The notes: generated by a model not told the origin, from the sequence alone. DNA of 64,000 nt from Leucaena leucocephala (GCA_037074615.1 CM073552.1:23102019-23166018), one strand, 5' to 3'. Counted from the stretch's first letter, positions 50,386 through 62,400 are shown. Program-made: numbers and translations.

Positions 50386-50890
50386 GACGTCAACGACGAT
50401 AATGACACCTCAGAAAACTGTGACCAGAAATGGAAGGAGAAGAGGTGGAGTCACATGTGGCTGAAATCTCCAATGCTATCCTGGGTAGGTCGTTGGCATC
50501 AACCATGAGGTTGACTCCAATTGACAACAAAAGATACTCCATTCTTTGGGGTTCAAATAGGGGACGGCAGGACAGTGCGTTGCAATAGAGTCTGCAAGGA
50601 TATCAAGGTACAGATTTCTGATTTGTTGATTACCCAACGATTTTTCCCTTTCCCTTTAAAAAGCACAGACTTGTACTGGGCATTCAATGGCTGGCTTCCT
50701 TGAATACAATTCAAGCCAACTGGAGCGAAATGTTTATGATTTTTTGGGTCAATGGGAAAAAGTACAAGATTCAGGGGCTCAGTCCACAGACCAGCACACC
50801 AATCCAATTTCAGAGCATGCAATCTGATCCAAAACCACCGTCAGGAAGGCCCACTGCAATTGAGGTACAATCCATTTGTCAAAAATTCTA
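50386..50890 (+). pseudogene. Protease region of the inner element
   Basis: PFFGVQIGDGRTVRCNRVCK and SEMFMIFWVNGKKYKIQG are typical of the gypsy protease and linker region. They lie in different frames, so this part has at least one frameshift besides stops. Confidence 0.6.
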
Positions 50891-50929
50891 GGTGTTCGCA
50901 GAGCCACAGACATTACCTCCCCATCGTGG

Positions 50930-53762
50930 GTTCTACCATGCCATTCCATTGCTACCTGATTCTGTCCCACCTAATTTAAGGCCGTATAGGTATCCTCACT
51001 ATCAAAAGGATGAAATTGAGTCGCAGATTACAGACCTACTGGAACATGGATTTATCTGACCCAGCTCTAGCCGTTTCGCCAGTCCAGTATTATTAGTAAG
51101 CAAGAAGGATGGCTCTTGGAGGTTGTGTGTTGACTACCGCCGCCTCAACAGAATCACCATTCCGGATAAGTTTCCAATTCCCAACATTGATGAACTACTA
51201 GATGAACTGCATGTGGCGGTGTATTTTTCTAAACTGGACCTATGTTCGGGGTACCATTAGATTCGTGTGCTTCCTTCAGACGTGCACAAAACTGCATTTC
51301 GTACCCATTCGGGCCACTATGAGTTTGTTGTTATGCTTTTTGGCCTTACTAATGCACCAGCCACCTTCCAATCAACAATGAACGAGTTGTTTCGTCCTTA
51401 TTTGCGAAAATTTGTTCTTGTATTTTTTGATGACATTCTCATATACAGTGCTGATGCTGCAAGCCATTTAGACCACCTCCAGGCTGTTTTCCAGGTTCTA
51501 CAACAATCTTTTTACCTAAATTCAAAGAAGTGTGCGTTTGGCCAAACCCGCATCAATTATTTGGGGCATATTGTGACTGCACGTGGAGTAGAAGTGATGC
51601 ATGAGAAGATTCATGACGTTACTCACTGGCCTATCCCAACTTCTGTCAAAGAATTAAGGGGATTCTTGGGGCTTACAGGTTACTACAGGAGGTTCGTAAA
51701 GGACTATGGTATCATTGCTCGACCATTGACAGACCTAACAAAGAAAGATGCCTTCCTTTGGACTGAAAGAGCGCATGAGGCTTTCGAAAGATTGAAAATT
51801 GCGCTAACTACAACTCCGGTCCTACGCTTGCCAAATTTCCAAAGTCCCTTCACCGTAGAGTGCGATGCTTCGATGGAAGGCGTAGGAGCTGTGCTAACAC
51901 AAAATGGGCACCCTATTGCCTATTTTAGTAAAGGGTTTTCTTTTTCGAATCTGTACAAGTCGGCCTACGATAGGGAACTACTTGCCTTAATACTCTTTTC
52001 ACAAAAGTGGCGCCATTACCTACTGGGCCACCATTTTTTTGTGTAGACTGACCGTTACAGCCTACAATTCCTTCTTGATCAACACACAGTCTCACCAGCC
52101 CAGCAGCGGCTCCTGATCAAATTGCTTCCCTTTGACTTTTCAATCTCTTCCAGGACAGGGAAGACTAGCACAGCAGCTGACTCCCTCTCCAGAAGGCCGC
52201 AATATGCAGACTTTTACCAACTAGCTATTCCAACAGCAGATGAATTATTACAGTTACCACAAGCACTATTAGAAGATGAAGAAACAAGAAAAATCATTGA
52301 AGGGGTACAACAGAATGCAGAATTGTTTCCAAATTTCTCGGTGGTACAAGGCAAATTATACTACAATACTCGGCTCGTCATCCCTAACCACTCCTTACTC
52401 AAGGCTAAATTAATTGAGGAAGCACACTCTACCCCCTCTGGAGGACATGGTGGGTTTCTTAAAACACTGAAGCGACTGAATGCACAATTGTACTGGCGCG
52501 GAATGAAAAATGATGTCAAACGATACATCAAACAGTGCTATACTTGCCAACAAAATAAATATCAGACGTTGGCACCAGCTGGACTCTTGCAGCCGCTTCC
52601 TATTCCAGCTAGAATTTGGGAAGACATTTCAATGGATTTCATATTTGGCCTACCAAAATCAAAGGGGTACGAGATATTAGTCGTGGTAGACCGTCTTAGC
52701 AAATATTGTCATTTCCTACCCTTATCCCACCCTTATTCAGCAAAAACAGTAGCCGAGTTATTCTGCCGGGACGTGGTTAAACTGCACGGCATTCCCAGAT
52801 CCATAGTCTCCGACCGAGACCCGCTCTTTCTTAGCGAATTCTGGCAAGAACTTTTCAGGCTCAGCCAGACATGTCTGCATATGAGTACATCGTATCATCC
52901 TCAATCCGATGGGCAAATTGAGGTGGTAAATCGCTGCTTGGAAACTTACCTTCGCTGCTTTACTTTTGACCAACCTAGATTATGGAGTACTTTCCTTTGT
53001 TGTGCAGAATACTCTTTTAACACCAGCTTCCATGTCTCGGCCAATACGACCCCCTTCTAGATCATTTATGGCAGGGGTCCCCCTCCGCTAGTTCCCTACG
53101 TTAAAGGGGAAACCATGGTAGCCGACTTAGAGGAGCAACTAGAGTTACGTGACGCAATGATCAAACTGTTGCAGTAGAATTTAGCAATGGCCCAAGACCG
53201 AATGAAAATACAGGCAGATCAGAAGAGAAGGGACTTAAAATTCTCCCCAGGCGATTTGGTTTGGTTACGTTTGCAACCTTACCGTCAAAAATCACTGGCT
53301 AAACGTCATTTCGACAAACTCTCTCGTTTTTTTGGGCCTTATAAAGTGATTCGGAAGATTGGTCAAGTCTCCTATGAATTGGAGCTTCCTCCCGAGGCTA
53401 AAATACATACAGTCTTTCATGTCTCTCTACTGCGACCCGCTATAGGGCAACTTTCAGGGGTTTCACCAGCACCACTACCCCTCTCTTCTGACGTGGAGTT
53501 CCTCCTTACTCCCTATAAAATTCTGCAACATCGTTGGACCAAAGGGGGCACTCTAGAATTACTAGTGCAATGGCAATCCCGACCAATTGAAGACTCCACT
53601 TGGGAAAATTATGACTTACTTTTTGACCAATTCCCATCTTTCCGCCTTGAGGACAAGTCGTTTTTCCGAGAGGGCAGTATTGATAATATCCCGCCAAAGC
53701 CTCTAAAGACTTATTCAAGGCGGCACAAACGTGCAAGAGAAATTCCAGCAACAAATCTTTAG
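50930..53762 (+). pseudogene. pol (RT-RNase H-integrase-chromodomain) of the inner element
   Basis: From about 50990 to the stop at 53760-53762 one frame is kept, broken only by stops at 51057, 51258, 52044, 53058 and 53175. RT: LLVSKKDGSWRLCVDYRRLN, FVVMLFGLTNAPATFQ and the catalytic FFDDILIY. RNase H: FTVECDASMEGVGAVLTQNG and YDRELLALI. Integrase: a zinc-binding region (HSTPSGGHGGF to CYTCQQNK) and a DDE core (DFIFGLPKS, VSDRDPLF, TSYHPQSDGQIEVVNRCLE). Chromodomain: LVQWQSRPIEDSTWENYDLL. The final codons overlap the right LTR. Confidence 0.88.
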
Positions 53763-54064
53763 TTTTATGAATTTTTATTTTATGTTTTCAGCAATTTCTG
53801 TTGTAGCTGTAGTGGAGGAATACGTGGGTTACCCACGTTAGCATATAGTGGGTTTAATGGAGATCAATTTCAGTTTAGTAATTTACGTTTATTTCAGAAA
53901 AAAAAACACCAAAAAATCCCTCTGTAAGTAACTATATATATGGGCTAGTAGGCCCTCAGCAATGACAAGAATTATTTACAGAGTACATCTATTTCTGGCT
54001 TCTATTTGTTTTCTGTGCGAGATACTTGCAGAGAGAGACTAATAGGAGAGTATTGACCTTAACA
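53681..54064 (+). repeat. 3' LTR of the inner element
   Basis: 384 bp, TGATAATATCC..CCTTAACA. Its first ~80 bases are the C-terminal codons of pol. It is followed by TSD GATAG at 54065-54069. Confidence 0.85.
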
Positions 54065-54069
54065 GATAG

Positions 54070-56410
54070 TCAATAGGAGGATGTATGTCTTTACTTCACA
54101 CCAGGATCTGGACAGAGCTTCAACTAGGATACATGAAACGTTGGATGAATCTGTGATTCAAGAGGCAACTCCAACCTGTAAGCTACTGGTCCAATCTTTT
54201 CTATTACCTTCTACAGCCCATAGAACCTAGGAGCCAGTTTCTAAGTGCTTCTAGTTGCTGTAGAAACTTGCCTATAGTGTTGTAACTTCAGGAAAACCCA
54301 TTGGCCTAGTTTGAACTCCTGATCAGACCTCTTAGTGTATGCCTTTTGCTTCATAGTATTGACAGACCAATGCAAATGGTGTTTCAGAATTGCTAACATC
54401 CTCTGTTTTGGTTCGAAGCTCCTGTCCACAGCTTCAGTGACAGCTGTCCTAGGAATATAAGGGGAATAAACTAGGGGTTTCTGGCCATACAGTAACTCAT
54501 ATCGGGTTGCTTTGGTAGACGTGTGAAAGGTCGTATTATACCACCATTCAGCCAGAGACATCCGATGATTCAATTCCTTAGGATTCTCCCAGCACATACA
54601 TCGATTCGAAACTTTAGTTTGCCCATCACTTTGGGGATGGTATGCAAAAGACAGTTTTTGTTCAATTTTCAAATTACTAATGAAAATAGGATCTCGATCA
54701 CTTATGATTTCTATCGGTGCACCATGGAGCTTATATACTTGATCAAGGAAAACTTGAGCAAGAGAAGAAGTTGTAAAAGGATGAGATAAGTTGAGAAAGT
54801 GAGCATACTTACTCATCCTATCAACTATGATCCAAATCACCTCCTTCCCATTAGATTTAGGAAGTCTTTCAATGAAATCCATCGATATATTTTCCCAAAC
54901 CTTGCTTGGAATAGGAAGAGGCTGCAGCAATCTGGGAGAAGCCACAATCTCATACTTATACCTAGCGCATGTATCACAGCCCTTCATATACTCTTCAACT
55001 TCTTTATGAAGGTTTTTCCACCAAAACAAGCCACGGACCTTCTAGTAAGTTGCATTAATCCCGGAGTGACCCCCTTGAGCACTAGAATGGAGCCACTAAG
55101 GGATTCTCTGCCTAGTAGCAGTAACATTCCTAACTACAATCTTACCATCTTTGCGTAGAATAGACCCATCCCAAGAAAATTTTCCCATGAAACCATCAGC
55201 TTGTTGCTTAATATATGTAAGAATTGCTATTATCACACAATCAATTTCCCAAGAACCTTTTATCAAGTCCAATAGCTCTGGAGAAGCAGTGTCAAGAGTG
55301 ATCTACAGAATTTGAGAGTTGTGCAATCTTGAAAGAGCATCTGCTACAGAATTGTCGCTCCCCTTCTTGTACTAGGTCTCATAGTCATACCCCATCAGTT
55401 TAGCTATCCAATACATCTAGAAAGGTGTTTTAAGCTTCTGGCCCAACAAAAATTTTAGGCTTTGCTGGTCCGTTTTAATGATGAAACGAGCCCTCTCCAG
55501 ATATTGATGCCAGTTTTCAACCGCAAGGACCACTGCCAGTAATTCCTTCTCATATATTGAGAGTTTCACATGTTGGGGAGCTAATGCCTTGCTAGAAAAA
55601 GCAAGTGGCTGTCCCTCCTGTGTGAGAACAACCCCTATCCCTGCTCCACACGCATCAGTTTCCACCATGAAATTCTTGGAAAAATCTGGTAGTGCAAGCA
55701 CCGGGACTGAAGCTAAAGTATTTTTCAATTTTTGGAATGAAATGTTGGCCTATTCTGACCATTGGAAGGCATCCTTGCATGTGAGAAGAGTCAAAGGACG
55801 AGCTAACTCCCCAAACCCCTTAATAAACCTCCTATAGTAGCCAGCCAACCCAAGAAACCCTCTCAATTGCTTCACATTCTTGGGTTCTGGCCAATCCACC
55901 ACTGCTTGAATCTTTTTGGGATTAGTTGACACCTTGCCTGCTGCAATGATGTGTCCCAAATACTCAACATTCTGGGCAGCAAAGGTACATTTATTTTTCT
56001 TACATAATGTTGATGAACACGGAGAACTTCCAACACGGATTCTAAGTGGTGAACATGCTCAGCCATAGAGGAGCTATAGATAAGAATGTCATCGAAAAAT
56101 ACCAGTACAAACTTATGAAGGAAGGGTCTAAAAATATCATTCATAGCTCCCTGGAAGGTGGCTGGAGCATTGGTTAAACTGAAAGGCATAACCAACCACT
56201 ATTAGTGGCCTGAATGAGTTTTGAATGCAGTCTTGTGGCAATCTGCAAGAACCATTCTTATCTGGTGGTACCCGGCCTTCAAATCCAACTTGGTAAACCA
56301 CTTGGCAAAAATGCAGCTCATCCAACAGGTCTTCCACCAGTGGAATTGGGTACTAGTTCTTGATTGTGCATTTGTTCAACTCTCTATAATCAATGCACAT
56401 CCTCCAAGTT
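54070..56410 (-). pseudogene. Truncated pol of the outer element
   Basis: Reading right to left: RT starts within MCIDYRELNK and continues through MPFSLTNAPATFQGAMNDIF and FFDDILIY. Then LRGFLGLAGYYRRFIKGFGE, RNase H (FMVETDACGAGIGVVLTQEG, YEKELLAVVLAVENWHQYLE), integrase zinc region (CDTCARYKYE) and DDE core (DFIERLPKSNG, SDRDPIFI, FAYHPQSDGQTKVSNRC). Multiple stops occur between RNase H and integrase and after STATRST at about 54241. It ends at the inner element's insertion point. Confidence 0.82.
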
Positions 56411-56614
56411 GGGATTGGCAGAAAGAGATTCGGGAGAAGAAAGAATAGAGGAAGAGAGGAAATAGAAGAAGTTGGGGAATGAATATATTCACTGAAATGT
56501 CATTACACTCTGACTATAATCAGGTATGTTATGCTATTTATAGGCTAGGGTCTAGGGGTCACCGTTAATTATGTACGTATATAACAGTAAATGAAATCAG
56601 TAAACTTTATAACA
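56411..56614 (-). repeat. 5' LTR fragment of the outer element
   Basis: 204 bp matching 48575-48779 closely, for example the block GAAATAGAAGAAGTTGGGGA and the segment ending CTTTATAACA. The 48 bp that would adjoin the internal region are missing. It is followed by TSD TTATG (56615-56619). Confidence 0.8.
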
Positions 56615-56825
56615 TTATGCACTTTGTTTCTGTGAAAATTTATAATATCATCTATTCAATGTGTGCTTAATAAGCAATTTTGGATGAGTTCTCAAACGGA
56701 ACTATACATCTGAAATTTTACCGGTCATTCTCAGTATAAATGTAAGATTTTTTGCTAATGTCTGGATGAGTTTATTTCCTTATTATTTTAGCCATCACGA
56801 GTCTTTGGTAATAATTCTATTATGA

Positions 56826-56908
56826 ATTGCCGATGATGTCTCTCTATTCGTAGGCTTGTAATGATCGATGAGATGACATTAAATCATCATTCAAAGGACT
56901 GAGGCTTT
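56826..56908 (+). ncRNA. C/D-box snoRNA-like unit, copy 2
   Basis: C-like box GATGATGT (56832-56839), the shared ATTCGTAGGCTTGTAATGATC guide region, C' GAGATGA and D box CTGA (56899-56902) within a GCC/GGC stem. The guide before D reads CATCATTCAAAGGA. Confidence 0.6.
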
Positions 56909-57054
56909 ACTTTGTAATTATTTGATTTTGTTGATCCATTTCTTCATCCATTGACTCTATTTTTTTTTGGCCAAACATTGACTGTGTATTGGATACATTT
57001 ATTTCGTTATTTTTCTAGCTGTTGCCGGTCTCTGGTAATTATTTTGTTATCATT

Positions 57055-57131
57055 TACCAGTGATGTCTCCATATTCGTAGGCTTGTAATGATCACTGAGA
57101 TGAAATTAAATTATCCAAAGGACTGAGGCTT
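57055..57131 (+). ncRNA. C/D-box snoRNA-like unit, copy 3
   Basis: C-like box GTGATGT (57060-57066), the same CGTAGGCTTGTAATGATC region, C' GAGATGA and D box CTGA (57123-57126). The guide before D reads AATTATCCAAAGGA. Sequence similarity to copy 2 extends ~75 bases further upstream, so copies 2 and 3 are a ~230-bp tandem duplication. Confidence 0.58.
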
Positions 57132-57685
57132 TTTCTCCTTTATTTTTTGTTTATTTTACGGGTCCATTTCTTTCATCTATTGACTGTGAAGCTGAGTGAT
57201 ATTCTTTATGCCAATACAATGACCAGTAAAAAACAAAGCTAACCTATGAAATGAGGATAGATAAAATTGAGGTATTTCAGAATCTGAAATGAGATTTTGT
57301 ATTTGTTCTTACCTTGGTCCTAGTTTAAAAACAAGCAGTATTGGTTCTTGCTATCTAGCATCATTGGTGGTCCGAGCTTTTGCTACTTCAATTTTGTAAC
57401 GAATTAATTTCTATAACCTAAATTTCTTAGATGTTATATTTCACTACTGAATGATTTCTTGTGGTTTTACAGCCCCACATTCCTGAGGTTTGCAGTGAGA
57501 ACATCTAAGGAATCGAAGACATTTCAAACACAAGTAGTATTTATCAAAACGATAAAACTGTGGTATTTTGTAAGCCAAAAGTCAGTCTGACCCAAGTGTT
57601 TGTGTTCTTGACAGCTACGCAAAAGAAGCAGGAGCTTGCCGAGCAGATCAAGGACATGTCAAAAAAATATGGAGGTTGTGTATAG

Positions 57686-59418
57686 TAATTAAATTTTAGT
57701 CTTCTACCTACAATGATCAGGCCACCAAAGTTTTTTCTTAATTGCACCCTTAGTTGTAGGTGGTGCGCTTACACCCATCAGGTTTTTATAGAAGATGCAA
57801 AGCTTTCCAAAATTTAATGGTCCATTAGCCAGTTGTAGGTGGTTAACATTTTTGTTGGACCATGAAGTTTCAGACAATTTTGCATTTTGTTACTCGTGAA
57901 AGTTCAGTTGCACCTTCACTGAAACACATGGGCTGAACGTAAAATTTAGCTCAAGTTGTAACATTTTTGTTATTCTTTTTTTTTTTTTTAACTGCTTCCA
58001 GATTGAGAACCAATGGCTTTGCCGTCTCTTGCATTGGGAAAACAACAGAATCGGGTACTGATGATCTCTGCGGTGGAGGCACAGATGAAGTCATGTGGAC
58101 AGACAGACATCCACGAGGAAGTGGTTCTTATTTTTAGTGTAGTCTTTCACACTTAGTTAAGCAAAAGCTTAACGTCTGCTTTCTTCCTAGTTCTACTTTT
58201 TTGAAGGGCTGATTACGAACGAAATAGATTACTTTATTATATTTTTTTGGGTGCCCAAAGTGTTTGGTAGTCTAGTAGCTCCTTTCGGCTTTTTCAATTT
58301 ATATGATCTAAGGGGACCAAGAGCTGGCAAATGATGCGGAACAAGTGTAAATCTGCTAAAGGTGTATAATGTTTTAATTTCTGGATGGTCATCTTGTATT
58401 ATTACTGACTCGAGTATGGTGCTGGTGAATCATACGTTTTGTATCGCTTGAAAGTGAGCGCTAGTTACTAACAAGAACACATCAATCATTTTCAAGCGAT
58501 GATGAGTAGCCAAGAAAGATTTATGCATCGCTTGAAACTGTGTTTAGTAAGTAGCCAAGAAAGATTTGAACTTTTTTGGATTTACGAGAATTATTTATTC
58601 TCCTTTTATATCATGCAAACCGTAACTAAATAAACAAACACTTGCCCTATGATAATTTGAAGACCTACAAGAATGTAGAACCTACTACATTGAAATAATT
58701 TTACCGTGAAACTGTCCAATCCTTTGGCAAATTGGTCTCTAAGAAAATTGTATTCAAGTTGTGTTGGAACCGATAGACCCACGTTATTTTGTGATCTTTT
58801 CCAGCTATATCACCGTCATGCATGTATGAAACACGTATATGAACAAAAATAATAATCAAAATTTCAGAGCTTCCCCTTGCTTTCAAAAGGTAAATGATAC
58901 ATGTGTATGTCTTGCCTTTATGTTTGAAGCTGCAGAAAGCATCATCATTAGCTCGATGCATAAATTATTGGTAATCCTAGTTTCAACTATACCAAAATCA
59001 ATACAAGGAATCAATTGACCCAGTAGGGCCACATTGACTCGTAGCTATATATTTTACTTGAAACTCAAAAGCCTAGTTGTGGTGAATCATGCATACTACT
59101 ATTATGCATCTGGTCCTTGAACTCAACTCAGTGCTGCAGCTGTCTCGGCATTAGCTTGTGCCATGCCCTCCCTTAGGGTTCTCCGGAGTATAACATCTAT
59201 TTGAAGCTAGATGAGATGTTAACTTCACTTTTGTACCTGAACAAGATTAGGTGTATTCAACATTGAGCACAAGAAAATTTGCAGGATACAACAAAGGCAT
59301 TATTTAGGTGAGTGACTAACTAGACTCTTAATAGCAAAGGCAAGCACTTTTTCAGGAAATGGAACCTGTTTACAACTTGATTTTTCCCAAGTATTGCTCG
59401 CACGTGCCTGCTGCCATA
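57686..59418. other. 3' region of the host gene and spacer
   Basis: A possible last or 3' UTR exon starts at 58003 (TTCCAG acceptor). GTAGCCAAGAAAGATTT occurs twice, near 58507 and 58551, alongside repeated CGCTTGAAA motifs. The right part is probably the AMP deaminase 3' UTR. No other gene is seen. Confidence 0.4.
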
Positions 59419-62400
59419 TCATTTATCTACTTCTTCGGGGATAATCGCTTTGCCCAAATAAACCTGTTGCATCTCCTCTCTCCAAATCTGCAAGCACAGC
59501 AATTTCATTTCCATTTGCTTCAAAAATATGATCCATATATTCCAGCATTATCAATCATAATGCGCCTGTAATTTTGGATGGCCAAGCTTATTGAATTTTT
59601 TAAAGTAAAAAATGGCAATCCTGTGAACCGAAGAAAAATGTTGTTTAAAAGGCTCAAGGAAGTGAAGCTCAAGGCTTATTAAGGCCAGCTATAATATCCT
59701 TTTGTTTATACGCATAATTCAACCTTACTGGGAAAAATAAAGTCTTGAAATTTTTACATCATCATTACATGAAATTTAGCACCATGGAAGATGTTAATAA
59801 TTTAACATACCGTATCTCGGAATTCCAATCGTATGTGTGGAACATTTGTTTTTTGAATGTCATTTCCACACGGCCCCCTCTTGTAATACTCTTTACCAAT
59901 CCAATGAGACTAAAACAATGAAATGATGAGTTGAGTAAAAACAGATTAAAACGCAATCTGCATTTCCATAAAAATTTTACTGCCACAATCTGATTTTTGC
60001 CAGCAACATCACTTTGGGAGTCATGTATACATGAGTCATAACAACAACACTCAAACATCGATAGAACATTTCATGGTTGAGTTATATTCATGGTTTACGT
60101 CTAGACAATTTCCATTCAGGGCAATAGAAGCAAAGTCAGGATTAGAAGTGTACCTTTAAGGCATGTGAGAAACCTGATTGATAAACTGAATTACGGGCAA
60201 TCTCACATAAATCACATGAGCTCAATTTCCACACCTGTATGTAAATTGTCTCATTAACGTAAGTACTGTATCTTTATGTGCCATATACATGCACTCACAA
60301 TCTGAAAGAGACAGAGATCTCACAGAAGCAGCTATGCTATATTCTTCAACCAAAGGTTCTTTTGTCAAGTGAATTTGAAGGGGATCATCAGTAGAAAGTG
60401 AAACATTCAGACCACGCAAGAAGAACATTGGCAAAGGATTCCGATGGTAGTCTAAAAACAGGGAGTTATTGCTCAAAGGAGACATTGCTAGCCCAATCTG
60501 ATTACAAATATTCCACCACAGACAATTAATTACTGCATATGACCCAACTAAGTAATCAGTTACTAATGGGCATACCTGAGCTAGATAATACAAGTATTGA
60601 AGCACAGGAGACTTCCTCAAATTGATTCCATGTGCAATGTTATGGGCAGTAAGAAAGGTTGCAGCAAGGTGGTCAATATCACCAGCCTAAATGTGAATAC
60701 ATTATGATGCATCAGGTACCCATACAAGAATGAATCAAACAAAACATACGCTTCAACATTAATTACCTCTCCAGAATGTGGACGGAATTTGATTGTTGTC
60801 ATTCCCTTTGATTCACGAAGCTGAGAAAATATCACATATTAGGTAAACATTTGTGAGTCAAACCAAAGCCCATCCAGATAGTAGTTATTAAGTTATCCGC
60901 AGAGACATCTTAAAATAAGCAATTAAAGGGGGTCTGTGGTCACTTGATGAAAGGAGCAAGCGACATCACAAGGGGCAGAACTCCATAGCCTACATCAATG
61001 GTAAATCTACTTATGTCAAATAATATCAGAAATTTGGAAGGGACCTGCACATTGCTCAACTTCAGCTTGTCTTTCCCTAAGGGAGGGGTAGTGAATAGCT
61101 AGGCACCTAGATTTCGGTAAGTATAAACTTCTGTTAGGAAAAAAATGGCACACCTTGTTTAGGGTGTAAAGATTTGCATAGCAATAATACACATAATATG
61201 AATATGCTGGATTAAAAACATTTGTCCATTGAGCAGGCGTACGCATGTGTTTTGTTGGCCGCCTTTCAGGCTTGCTTTCATCGTCCACCAAATCCAATCC
61301 AACAACCTAAAAATGTCCCCAAAAAAAAAAGTGAACAGCAAGCTAATGAGCTACTATATAAGAGAAATAAACGACCAAATATGCATGAGACAAACAAGAT
61401 CAAAGCACTATGTCAGAAGTAAAATATTAGATTTATGTCCCTTGTGGGCCTCTGCAAAATGCCACCAGTACAGAATAAGGTTTAGGGGGCATGTTATGTT
61501 TAAGAAATTTGGAAAAAAAAATGATTTGGACATAATACATTTAATGGAATTGATGCGCTCTTGATCCAGAAATGTGGAAGGAAATGAAGGAAGAAGAAGG
61601 AACAGAAGGAGAAAAGAGAAGAATAGAGGGAAATCGAAGAGAAGGAAAGATAGAGAGAGAATAGAAGAACGAAAGAATCTGCAAATGGCACGTGCTTTAT
61701 TTATCTCAAGTCATAAGTCCCTCTCTTATCAGGTATGTTACTATTTATATACCTCAGTCACAGTAACTAAGACCACACCCACAGTAACCGTGACTAGTAA
61801 AAGTAAATATTCATAACAGGCATCATATGGCCCTAGACAAAAATCCACAGTTGATGTCATTTAAGCACACTATTTTGATGCCTCTCTCTCTCTCTCTCTC
61901 TCTCTCTGTGTCAGAGTCCAAATATTATATCATAATTCAATCATCATAGAAAAAGTAGAATAATAAATAAACTATCAACAACTCATTTGGATGTTTCTCA
62001 AGTTTATTGTAGAACACACCTACCACCATTGGCAGCTAATCATATACAGAAACTAATACAACATAAAATGCAATTGAAACAGTAGTAAACTACACCTGCT
62101 TTAAGAAAACATGCAACTGAGGGTGTGAATCAGGATCCACGGTAACCTCAAAAAGTGGAATGAAGATATTGTCAAGAATATTCTGGAACGACGTCACAAT
62201 TCCCATTTCTTTGTAGATATTGTACAATCTTGGAAGCTGCAAACCAAATATTTGAAAATAATAAACGTCAATTTTCAGATTACAATCTCTTACAGAACAT
62301 GTAGTTAAAATTGAAAAATCTCCAAAACCATTACTCCTATGAATGGCGTCAAGGAAATTAGGAAAACAGAGAAATGTTAACCCTTAATCGTTTAAGTAAA

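Larger units (their letters stand above)
48993..54064 (+). mobile_element. Inner Ty3/gypsy chromodomain retrotransposon (complete, dead)
   Basis: A 5,072-bp element with both LTRs, primer-binding site, gag, protease, RT, RNase H, integrase and chromodomain in the standard order, flanked by TSD GATAG. It lies antisense to the outer element and splits that element's pol. The coding region is interrupted by several nonsense codons. The two LTRs are about 96-97% identical by eye, so it is younger than the outer element. Confidence 0.88.
48527..56614 (-). mobile_element. Outer Ty3/gypsy chromodomain retrotransposon, truncated and interrupted
   Basis: Minus-strand order: right LTR fragment, RT, RNase H, integrase, then (after interruption by the inner element) chromodomain and a complete left LTR. 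TSD TTATG. Everything from the start of the LTR's missing 48 bp through gag, protease and the N-terminal half of RT is absent: at 56410/56411 mid-RT sequence joins LTR sequence directly. Several stops occur in pol. RT-RH-IN order plus chromodomain places it among chromoviruses. The short LTR suggests a Reina-like lineage, by inference. Confidence 0.75.
48025..57685 (+). pseudogene. Short conserved plant gene with intron 1 split by retroelements; probable frameshift
   Basis: Exon 1, 48025-48104, encodes MAGGGNFMHRIISYVVNELV then VNGLAN and ends in phase 2. Exon 2, 57473-57533, continues with SPTFLRFAVRTSK. Exon 3, 57615-57685, encodes TQKKQELAEQIKDMSKKYGG then a stop. From memory this resembles an unnamed family of ~70-90 aa plant proteins with an N-terminal amphipathic segment and a C-terminal coiled coil. 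Within exon 2 the frame that gives VRTSK does not reach the frame that gives IEDISNT and exon 3. One base appears to be missing around 57509-57511. All splice sites are canonical. Intron 1 is about 9.4 kb and contains three snoRNA-like units and an 8.1-kb nested retroelement. A further exon may start at 58003 after a TTCCAG acceptor. Either the protein is lost and the locus survives as a snoRNA host, or the single base is a sequence error. Confidence 0.6.

Noticed and set aside
58501..58570. Hairpin of repeated CGCTTGAAA motifs as a microRNA precursor
   Set aside because: The repeats are short and imperfect and do not form a continuous ~21-bp stem.
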